A stretch of 53,711 bases of DNA from Vicingaceae bacterium (GTDB lineage Bacteria > Bacteroidota > Bacteroidia > Flavobacteriales_E > Vicingaceae). The position numbers were made by a program, and so were the translations under genes. A model generated the notes under the pieces. The model was not told where the DNA came from and ran no database searches. It saw only the letters and a list, made by a program, of their open reading frames with translations. Each line of letters begins with the position of its first letter. Positions within the stretch are counted from its first letter, which is position 1. Where the stretch lies: positions 1 through 53,711 of the forward strand of contig JAHYJH010000011.1 of NCBI GenBank assembly GCA_019429185.1, read 5' to 3'. Shown piece by piece: positions 1 to 6,686 of this stretch.

Positions 1-88
1 GAATTCTAAAACTTAAACCCTTATTTTATTGGGATATTTAAGATTAATAGGATTAAATCAGTTTTTTAAAGGTCTTTTTTGACTGAAT

Positions 89-1489
89 TTAACATTTTTT
101 TAACTTATGACCTGCAACTTGGGTTAAACCTACCGTAGAAGAAAGTTTGGCAAGAAAAAAATCATCTAATCCAAAATGAGTTAAAGATGTAGTTCCAATA
201 TTAGTTGTTGCACCTTGTGTGTTTTCAATTGCTCCTGTAACATAAATTTCACCAGTATTGCTAATAGCAATGCCGTTACCATTATCACTACCCATAGCCT
301 GAACACCTTTTATCCACTCTTCATTTCCATTAGTGCTATATTTTAAAATATAAACATCAGCATCATTTCCTATGTTACCAATAACTGTTAATGTAGTATT
401 TGCAAATGTTATAGATGGACTAAAAGTTTCACCAATGATATATGCACCTCCACTTTGGTCAAGAACTAAATCATTAACCCAATCATTATAGATACCTCCG
501 GCATTTTTTGCCCATAGAACTTGCCCCGATGGATTATATTTCACTAAAAATAAATCACCTTCTCCATTTGAATTTAGAACAAAAGAATCAAATGTTATTT
601 CAGATGCGAAGTTACCCAGAGCATATACATTACCATTGTTATCAACATTAACAGCAGTTCCAAAGTCTCCTGATGGATTTATTCCATTTTTTAGCCAAAT
701 TACATTACCCAAAGTATCTAATTTAGCTACAAATATGTCATTAGAGTTTACTGGATTGGTGTTTGCTAATGTAAATGTTCCAACCGTTAAAGAATCTCCG
801 AAAAAATCTCCTGTAAGATAAACACCTGTTTCATTCACATAAATATCTCGTAGTTGAAGTGATGAAATAGTTCCTGTGGTAGTTATTGTTTTAGACCAAA
901 TAAGGTTTTCGGACACACTCCTTTTTTCTATAGTTACAACTGTGGGAGTTCTAATAATGGAATAACTATTCAAATCATCGTCTATGGCAGCAAAGCCTCC
1001 ATTAAGATTGCTGTTGCTACTATTCTTAGCCCAAATCACTTGTCCATTATTATCATATTTTGCAACAAAAAAATTCGTGCTACCTGAATTGGTTAACGTA
1101 GTTGTTCCAATAGTAAGTGTAGGGCTTAAAAAGCCACCGCTAACATAAATATCATTATTTTTATCAATTAGGAGTTTAGCTGCAAAATCAGAAGCTTGTC
1201 CATTAATTGATTTTACCCAAATTACTTGTCCACTGGGGTTATATTTTGCTAAAAAAATATCATTGTCACCAGCATTAACTAAAGTAAATGTGCCAATGCT
1301 AAAGTTGGCATCTCTGTACTCTCCCAACACATAAATATTTCCTTGTGTATCAACAGCAATATCATTACCAGCATCTTTTCCACTACTCCCACCAATTTTT
1401 GCCCATTGCCAATTAGGGTTTTGAGAATAAAAAATACTAGGTAATACTACCACAATGAACAATGCTATTTTAGTTAGTATTTTTTTCAT
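89..1489 (-). CDS. Secreted SBBP-type beta-propeller repeat protein
   Basis: 466 aa. An N-terminal signal peptide (residues 1 to about 22, ending FYSQ) is followed by six or seven repeats of roughly 60 residues with the signature 'D..GNIYV.G' and 'FLAKYNPSGQVIWAK', typical of SBBP (seven-bladed beta-propeller-like) repeats of Bacteroidota secreted proteins. No enzymatic motif is visible; such proteins are usually extracellular or surface-exposed with unknown ligand. Odd feature: family members usually end in a T9SS sorting domain, but here the protein stops at GLTQVAGHKLKKC just after the last repeat, and I see no sorting-domain remnant in the 88 bases downstream. It may be truncated or exported differently. 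It starts 10 bases after the end of the PLC-like gene, so the two are probably co-transcribed. Confidence 0.8.
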   Translation of the reverse strand: MKKILTKIALFIVVVLPSIFYSQNPNWQWAKIGGSSGKDAGNDIAVDTQGNIYVLGEYRDANFSIGTFTLVNAGDNDIFLAKYNPSGQVIWVKSINGQASDFAAKLLIDKNNDIYVSGGFLSPTLTIGTTTLTNSGSTNFFVAKYDNNGQVIWAKNSSNSNLNGGFAAIDDDLNSYSIIRTPTVVTIEKRSVSENLIWSKTITTTGTISSLQLRDIYVNETGVYLTGDFFGDSLTVGTFTLANTNPVNSNDIFVAKLDTLGNVIWLKNGINPSGDFGTAVNVDNNGNVYALGNFASEITFDSFVLNSNGEGDLFLVKYNPSGQVLWAKNAGGIYNDWVNDLVLDQSGGAYIIGETFSPSITFANTTLTVIGNIGNDADVYILKYSTNGNEEWIKGVQAMGSDNGNGIAISNTGEIYVTGAIENTQGATTNIGTTSLTHFGLDDFFLAKLSSTVGLTQVAGHKLKKC

Positions 1490-1499
1490 TTCTGTTATT

Positions 1500-3470
1500 T
1501 TATTGATTAATTTTTACCACTTTGCCATTATATAGTTGCTCGCCCACTTGCAAGGTATAAAAATACGACCCTTCCTTTAATTGAGCAATACTTACACTAA
1601 TTTGTTGTTTTCCTTCGGTTGGTGGTGTATATAGTTGTGTTTTTACTATTCTGCCTGTAATATCATAAAGGGTAAAGGTGCCTTGCGTTTTTAAAAACTG
1701 CGTATAGCTTATATTTACCATGTTGTTGGTAGGGTTGGGATAAACCATTAAATTTACTATTTCTTTTTCGCTTTCGGGTTGGTAGCCATACAACTCTTTG
1801 TTGAGTTCATGCATGAGTTTGTCTATTTCTTCTTGGGTAAGTTGTTCGCCTGTTTGCGTATTTTGACGTTGGGTGTAATCGGTAGTTCGGCAATCATCTA
1901 TACGCACATCTACATCGGAACCAGGTTGAAAATCTACACCTGGCTGTAAATCAATTTCCTGTCCTGCAAACATTCTAAAATGAGTTCCTTGCTCTACAAT
2001 TAAATTAGTAGCTGTAATAGTTTGTGTGGCTGCTTGAGTTACATTTTGATAGGTAGAATAAACCCGACTACCATTTATAAGAGGATTTTCTGCTCTTACT
2101 GGTCTTTGTATTCCATTTACAGGTTTTCCATTAGTTGGATTGCGGTGTTCCCAAACTAGCTTAGTTGCAATATTATTCATAGCCTCATCTATAGCATCTG
2201 CATATTTACTATTACTGAATGTCTCAGGAAAACCGAGAAATGACCCCCATACTCTATTAATATACCCATCCCCGGATGCCCACGGTCCTTGTCCATTATT
2301 AATATCACTAAAGTCATTATTATAAAAAACAATATCATTTACTGCCCACCAGCCTACGTCTGGTTTTGGTCTTGTTGGGTCGGCAACATCTGCTACCTCT
2401 TTTACATTGGCAGCACAAAATGCAACTGCCCCCAAACTTCTATCAGTAATATAATCAGTTACTTTACTACCATCGCCTGTCAATACAAACATCAATTTAC
2501 CCGTTAAATCCCCCATACTGGGCCAGTTGTTTTGTTGGGTTGCTAACCGCATATTTCCAAAGTTACTACTATTACTGTTGCCTAATAAATCTCTGGGTTT
2601 ATAAATCATATCTGGATTAGGTACTAAAAACAATAAGCGTTGGTCTAAATCAGCAGGGGTTTGCCCATTATTATTCTCATTCCAATCACTTTTTAAATCA
2701 ATAAACAAAATAATCACATCATGATTAGGATGGTCATTATGCCATTTTTTTAAATCATCAATGCAAACTCCAAAAGGCTTATCTCCATCTGCTTTGCCAG
2801 TTGCTGGATTAAAACCGCAATTATTGCAGTTACCAGAACACCCAAAAGGGAAAGATGTATGCCTTACACTCCAATTCCAAGTAGTAGGATTGTTACTAGC
2901 GTGTACATCTAATTCTACTACCCGAGTAAAGTCTAAAGTTTTATAAAAACCGCCATTTGGTGGACTAATCACACTTTCTTGAAAATTATTATGCCCTGCT
3001 AACCGATATACATTATTTAATTTTGCACAATTCATCTTCGGATCAGCAATTTCAGGAGTCATGCTTTTTAATAGTAAATTAATCTGTTGTCCTGTTTTGG
3101 TTATTACTGATAAGCGGTAGGCATAAGTATTCCCTTGTACGATATCTATATCATCATAAAATCCAAAAGTAGCCGTATCTGTTTTTGTGAAAGAAGTTAA
3201 CCTTGAAAATAAAGTAATGTCGATATTTAATAACATTTTTTCCATGACTATTTCAGATATGTCATTATAATTAATTGATTCAAAATCAATCAACCCCCTA
3301 TCATCTGTACTATCAATAAAAGTACTTGGGTATAATTCAAAAGCAGTAAAAACACCAGTACTTCCTTCTGCTACATTTACAGATGTATTAGCCACCATAA
3401 ATTTTATTTTTACGGCTTTTGCTTTTAAACTTAGCGTTAATAATGCGATACAAAAAAGTATTGTTTTCAT
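1500..3470 (-). CDS. T9SS-sorted Ca2+-dependent PI-PLC-like phosphodiesterase
   Basis: 656 aa with a signal peptide (residues 1 to about 19). The central region, about residues 150-420, matches the Ca2+-dependent phosphoinositide-specific phospholipase C type of TIM barrel: catalytic-type His160 in RLAGHNNFQ, acidic metal-ligand pair in VVELDVH (Glu186, Asp188), second His in SVRHTSF (His204), then a Cys-rich insertion (CSGNCNNCG) and IILFIDLKSDW. The C-terminus (about 575-656) is a T9SS type A sorting domain beginning VYPNPTNN and ending GKVVKINQ, predicting secretion and surface attachment or release. A likely role is hydrolysis of phosphoinositide or glycolipid headgroups outside the cell; the substrate is not established. 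A 40-codon copy of its N-terminus lies at 4021-4143, showing that the gene was once duplicated. Confidence 0.8.
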   Translation of the reverse strand: MKTILFCIALLTLSLKAKAVKIKFMVANTSVNVAEGSTGVFTAFELYPSTFIDSTDDRGLIDFESINYNDISEIVMEKMLLNIDITLFSRLTSFTKTDTATFGFYDDIDIVQGNTYAYRLSVITKTGQQINLLLKSMTPEIADPKMNCAKLNNVYRLAGHNNFQESVISPPNGGFYKTLDFTRVVELDVHASNNPTTWNWSVRHTSFPFGCSGNCNNCGFNPATGKADGDKPFGVCIDDLKKWHNDHPNHDVIILFIDLKSDWNENNNGQTPADLDQRLLFLVPNPDMIYKPRDLLGNSNSSNFGNMRLATQQNNWPSMGDLTGKLMFVLTGDGSKVTDYITDRSLGAVAFCAANVKEVADVADPTRPKPDVGWWAVNDIVFYNNDFSDINNGQGPWASGDGYINRVWGSFLGFPETFSNSKYADAIDEAMNNIATKLVWEHRNPTNGKPVNGIQRPVRAENPLINGSRVYSTYQNVTQAATQTITATNLIVEQGTHFRMFAGQEIDLQPGVDFQPGSDVDVRIDDCRTTDYTQRQNTQTGEQLTQEEIDKLMHELNKELYGYQPESEKEIVNLMVYPNPTNNMVNISYTQFLKTQGTFTLYDITGRIVKTQLYTPPTEGKQQISVSIAQLKEGSYFYTLQVGEQLYNGKVVKINQ

Positions 3471-3517
3471 AATTTTGTGATTTCTTAGTTAAATTTCTAT
3501 TTCTTTTAAATAATTAT

Positions 3518-4024
3518 TTACTTAAATCTAAACAACGGAACTTTCATCACTAATAGTGATGTCGTTACTGTATTAGTAACTGTACTACCATCAGTTTCTT
3601 TGGCATGAATAAAAGAAAGTTTAATTCCGAGTTCTATTTTTGATACTTTATAAAAGATGCCATATTCAATACCAAACATATTGACATTATCATCTTGTTC
3701 AACAGAAACAGCACCTGGGGCGTATTTAACTCCAATATAACAATGTGTTCTGTCAGAGTAACGATATCCTAAAAATAAATTATATCTCAAAAATTCAAAA
3801 AACATTCCTTCTTTACTTATAGAACCAAAAACTCCTATTCCTGCTCCTGCTCCCACAAAAAAAGTATTAGAAATTTTATAATTATAAATTAGTTCTATAC
3901 CTAATAATTCCACATCTAGATCCACGTAATTTCTATAAACAGGTTTTTTCGCAATGCTATCCGTTTGCCCCACCACAGGAAGCACAGCAATAAGTAATAA
4001 AATTATGGTAAGGAGTTTTTTCAT
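3518..4024 (-). CDS. Small outer-membrane-barrel-like protein, paralog 1
   Basis: 168 aa with a cleavable signal peptide (MKKLLTIILLLIAVLPVVGQ). The mature part alternates short beta-strand-like segments rich in Gly, Tyr and Phe and ends in an aromatic residue region (KVPLFRFK), resembling small outer-membrane beta-barrel or porin-family proteins; no specific family is recognised. It is clearly paralogous to the 174-aa protein at 4204-4728: both share QTDS/QGDS after the signal peptide, a YVDLDVELLG/QIDLDVYFLG block, a Gly-rich VGAGAGIG/FGVGLG block, and TTSLLVMKVPL/TTSLLVIKIPL at the end. The ATG overlaps the stop of the 40-codon PLC remnant by ATGA. The full PLC-like gene follows, so barrel gene plus PLC forms a repeated gene pair. 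Confidence 0.7.
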   Translation of the reverse strand: MKKLLTIILLLIAVLPVVGQTDSIAKKPVYRNYVDLDVELLGIELIYNYKISNTFFVGAGAGIGVFGSISKEGMFFEFLRYNLFLGYRYSDRTHCYIGVKYAPGAVSVEQDDNVNMFGIEYGIFYKVSKIELGIKLSFIHAKETDGSTVTNTVTTSLLVMKVPLFRFK

Positions 4025-4143
4025 GAATTAATGTGTGAATGCGTAAATGTGGGTGTATTTGCCACGATAAATTTTACTTTTATGGCTTTTGCATTGAAGC
4101 TTAAAATTAATAATACGATACAAAATAATATTGTTTTACTCAT
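4021..4143 (-). pseudogene. Remnant of the 5' end of a PLC-like gene (40 codons)
   Basis: An open frame from ATG at 4143 to TGA at 4021-4023 encodes 40 residues. The first 30 (MSKTILFCIVLLILSFNAKA then IKVKFIVANT) match the N-terminus of the PLC-like protein encoded at 1500-3470 (MKTILFCIALLTLSLKAKA, VKIKFMVANT); after that the frame ends within ten codons. The rest of the PLC gene is absent. The remnant follows the 174-aa barrel gene just as the full PLC gene follows the 168-aa barrel gene, so it marks an older tandem duplication of a barrel+PLC unit. Its stop overlaps the next start (ATGA). It could still make a free signal peptide, but no function is implied. Confidence 0.75.
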
Positions 4144-4203
4144 CTTATTTATTTTTTTAAAGCGGTTTTCGTGAGACTTTGTGTTCATAATTTATAAATT
4201 TTA

Positions 4204-4728
4204 TTACCACCTTGTCAATGGTATTTTTATTACTAACAAGGAAGTTGTTAATATAGGCTTCTCAAAATTACCACCATCATTACTTTTGTAAAATAATAAG
4301 GAAGGTCTTATTCCTATTAGCAGTTTTTTCGTGCCAAAAAACACTCCTGTATCTAACCCAACTGAATATCCCGCATCATCATTACTTGACGAAAAAGTAC
4401 CTGCAAATGTTATTCCTGTTTCAAAATGAAAAAATTTACTTAGTTGAAAGTCTAAGAATGGTCTTATTCTAGCAATTTCTACAAAACCATCAAGTTCAAA
4501 TCCCGGATTTATTGTTGACCTAAGCATAGTCGTCCCTAATCCAACTCCAAAAAAAACAGATAGTGAAATTTTCTTCTTGAAACTCGCCTCTACTCCTAAG
4601 AAGTAAACATCCAAATCAATTTGGTGTTTATGTTTAGAAGTAATTTTAGTTGCGTTTAAACTATCCCCTTGCCCTACCATAGGTAAAACCAACACAAAAA
4701 TCAATAATAGAAGTAGGAGTTTTTTCAT
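4204..4728 (-). CDS. Small outer-membrane-barrel-like protein, paralog 2
   Basis: 174 aa with a signal peptide (MKKLLLLLLIFVLVLPMVGQ). Paralog of the protein at 3518-4024, sharing the order of a DLDVYFLGVEA block, a Gly-rich FGVGLGTT strand, a GITFAGTF/GVKYAPGA-type strand and the ending TTSLLVIKIPLTRW. The predicted structure is a small outer-membrane beta-barrel; no enzymatic motif and no named family is recognised. It is followed by the truncated PLC remnant and preceded by an S74-type remnant, so it sits in a heavily rearranged stretch. Probably part of a long minus-strand transcription unit with its neighbours. Confidence 0.7.
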   Translation of the reverse strand: MKKLLLLLLIFVLVLPMVGQGDSLNATKITSKHKHQIDLDVYFLGVEASFKKKISLSVFFGVGLGTTMLRSTINPGFELDGFVEIARIRPFLDFQLSKFFHFETGITFAGTFSSSNDDAGYSVGLDTGVFFGTKKLLIGIRPSLLFYKSNDGGNFEKPILTTSLLVIKIPLTRW

Positions 4729-4766
4729 CAGATTATTAAATTATAAAGAAATAAAAAAGATTTCTA

Positions 4767-5060
4767 TTACTTAGCTTCAATTTTGTTTTTCAATAATGTG
4801 TTATCTGCTTCCAATTGTTCCATACGTTTGTTAAGGGCTATAATATAAAGCGTTAGTTCTTCTACTTTCTCTACCAACAAACGGTTTATTTCGCCTAAAT
4901 CCAACCCTTCTTCTTTTACTTGTTCTGCCGTTGGCATATTGGGTAGATGCTTTTTAGTTGTAACGTAACTTTCTAATTGGGTTAAAGGCATTAACTCATA
5001 ATCGGTATGAAACACATAATAGGGAAAATTAGATACAATGCGTACTTGAACCCTTGTTGT
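4767..5060 (-). pseudogene. C-terminal remnant of an S74-like (tail-fibre type) protein
   Basis: The open frame runs from a stop at 5061-5063 to the stop at 4767 with no plausible ATG at its head; the only internal initiation options are a GTG at 5015 or later. The translation (RVQVRIVSNFPYYVFHTDYE, then LMPLTQLESY, then KHLPNMPTAEQVKEEGLDL and VEKVEELTLYIIALNKRMEQ) matches the last about 95 residues of the gene at 9144-10463, i.e. the conserved helical C-terminal domain with 'LP.(M/V)PSA.EV.E.G..L' and a coiled coil. The 5' part is missing; the break lies at the 12-base repeat CCTTGTTGTTTA that bounds the duplicated 250-aa gene unit. A non-functional fragment is the best reading. Confidence 0.75.
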
Positions 5061-5813
5061 TTAAAAACTCCAACCTATTTTAAAAGTGTAGGCAATATCG
5101 AAATTTAAACTACTACCTGAATCAAACGATTTGTTATAGGGAAAATCTGAATCATTACTATCTCCTATTTTATTTTTGGAAGATGATGATACGTAAGAAA
5201 CTCCAATGCCAATAGCATGGTCAACTGTAAAACCACTTTTTTTTATAGCATTGTAGCCAAATTTAAAATAGCTACCAAGTACATTTCTATCAACAGTATA
5301 ATTATTTTGTTTATAAAAAGTTTGAAAGTACGGTTGTTCTTGAATATAATCAACTACTTTTTCTTCACGTTCTGTTTCAGTAAACTGATATTTAGTTTGA
5401 AAAGCTATGTAGTAACCCGTGTTATTTTGTACAATCGAATTGTATTGACAAAGACCCAACCAAAACAATAGTATTGACGGTTCAAAAAGCTTATGTTTGT
5501 TTAAGTAATGCCTTCCCTCTAATTGAATTCGGTAACCATGAGTTTTTTTAGAAACAGGTATACCAAACAAAAAATCATCTACTACTGGTTTGTTTGATTT
5601 TAGATAACCTATACTTAGATGAAATGAGTTTTGTTTATTTATAATTGTTGACAACTCTAAATTATAATTAATTGCATTAAAGAATGAAGCAAAGGGATAA
5701 TCTAAAAGAGATGTAGTTATGCTGTATTTTTTAACCTTTACCGTATCATCGGGTTGAGAAAAACCAATGCTCATCCGAAACAAAAAGAATAGTATTAAAA
5801 CAACTCTAGCCAT
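5061..5813 (-). CDS. Secreted or outer-membrane protein, tandem copy A
   Basis: 250 aa, unknown function. Residues 1 to about 19 form a signal peptide (ending IGFSQ). The mature part has alternating hydrophobic/Tyr-rich strands and ends in KIGWSF, an aromatic terminus as seen in outer-membrane beta-barrel proteins. It is a close copy of the 251-aa protein at 5930-6685: long blocks are nearly identical (LEGRHYLNKHKLFEPS, NTGYYIAFQTKYQFTETERE, FYKQNNYTVDRN, GSYFKFGYNAIKKSGFTVD) while the N-terminal third of the mature protein (residues about 35-80) diverges, which may reflect selection on exposed loops. Product of an approximately 870-bp tandem duplication bounded by CCTTGTTGTTTA repeats. Confidence 0.7.
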   Translation of the reverse strand: MARVVLILFFLFRMSIGFSQPDDTVKVKKYSITTSLLDYPFASFFNAINYNLELSTIINKQNSFHLSIGYLKSNKPVVDDFLFGIPVSKKTHGYRIQLEGRHYLNKHKLFEPSILLFWLGLCQYNSIVQNNTGYYIAFQTKYQFTETEREEKVVDYIQEQPYFQTFYKQNNYTVDRNVLGSYFKFGYNAIKKSGFTVDHAIGIGVSYVSSSSKNKIGDSNDSDFPYNKSFDSGSSLNFDIAYTFKIGWSF

Positions 5814-5932
5814 CTTATAATTTTACTATTTGCTTGGTTATGAATTCATTTTTTGATAAAAACCTAATAAAATAAATTCCTTTAGGATAGTCTTGTAAAT
5901 CAATTTCATTCGTATTGAATCCTTGTTGTTTA
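5814..5932 (-). pseudogene. Duplicated T9SS sorting-domain tail (gene fragment)
   Basis: Read on the minus strand, this interval encodes QQGFNTNEIDLQDYPKGIYF then IRFLSKNEFITKQIVKL and a stop. That is the last 38 or so residues of the esterase at 6687-9098 (which has IDLKDYPKGIYFVRVLSKNE), with no gene body upstream. It was carried along when the neighbouring 250/251-aa gene was duplicated in tandem. It has no start and should be non-functional. Confidence 0.85.
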
Positions 5933-6685
5933 AAAACTCCAACCTATTTTAAAGGAGTAAGTGAAATCGAAACGAAAAAGAGTTCCATCATCAAATAATT
6001 TATCATAAGGGTAATCAGAATCATTCCTATTTCCTAATTTATTTTCAGAAGAACTCGAAATATATACAGCACCAACGCCAACAGCATAGTCAACTGTAAA
6101 ACCACTTTTTTTGATGGCATTGTAACCAAATTTAAAATAGCTACCAAGTAAATTTCTATCAACAGTATAATTATTTTGTTTATAAAAAGTTTCAAAATAC
6201 GGTTGTTCTTGAACGTAATCAACTACTTTTTCTTCTCTCTCAGTTTCAGTAAACTGATATTTAGTTTGAAAAGCTATGTAGTACCCCGTATTGTTTTGCT
6301 CTATTGATTTATATTGAAAAACTCCTAACCAAAATAGCAACAGAGAAGGCTCAAAAAGTTTATGTTTGTTTAGGTAATGACGACCTTCTAACTGAAAACG
6401 ATAACCTTGTGTTTTATCTATAGGGTTTGGAAAAGCACTGAAAAAGATTTTATCAATTTCCGTTGACTTCAAATATCCAACATTAAAATGTATATAATTT
6501 TTCTTCTTTATTGGAACAGAAATTTCAATATTATATATTACTTCGTTAAAAGTGCGAAATTCTGATATGTAATCTAAAACAGATGTAGTTATGCTGTATT
6601 TCTTAACCTTTAGGGTGTCATTGGGTTGAGAAAAACCAATGCTTATCCGAAACAAAAAGAATAGTATTAAAATAACTCTAGCCAT
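5930..6685 (-). CDS. Secreted or outer-membrane protein, tandem copy B
   Basis: 251 aa, paralog of the protein at 5061-5813 and probably the parental copy, because it directly follows the intact esterase gene (one base between the esterase stop and this ATG). Signal peptide at residues 1 to about 19, barrel-like mature region, aromatic C-terminus KIGWSF. Divergence from copy A is concentrated around residues 35-85 and again near 215-240. No domain of known function is recognised. Tight linkage to the esterase suggests co-expression; an outer-membrane accessory role is possible but not shown. Confidence 0.7.
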   Translation of the reverse strand: MARVILILFFLFRISIGFSQPNDTLKVKKYSITTSVLDYISEFRTFNEVIYNIEISVPIKKKNYIHFNVGYLKSTEIDKIFFSAFPNPIDKTQGYRFQLEGRHYLNKHKLFEPSLLLFWLGVFQYKSIEQNNTGYYIAFQTKYQFTETEREEKVVDYVQEQPYFETFYKQNNYTVDRNLLGSYFKFGYNAIKKSGFTVDYAVGVGAVYISSSSENKLGNRNDSDYPYDKLFDDGTLFRFDFTYSFKIGWSF

Positions 6686-6686
6686 C

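Noticed and set aside
89-1489. Hidden T9SS domain downstream of the SBBP gene
   Set aside because: I read the 88 remaining bases in the three minus frames and saw no YPNP-like or GIY(F/L)-like segment.
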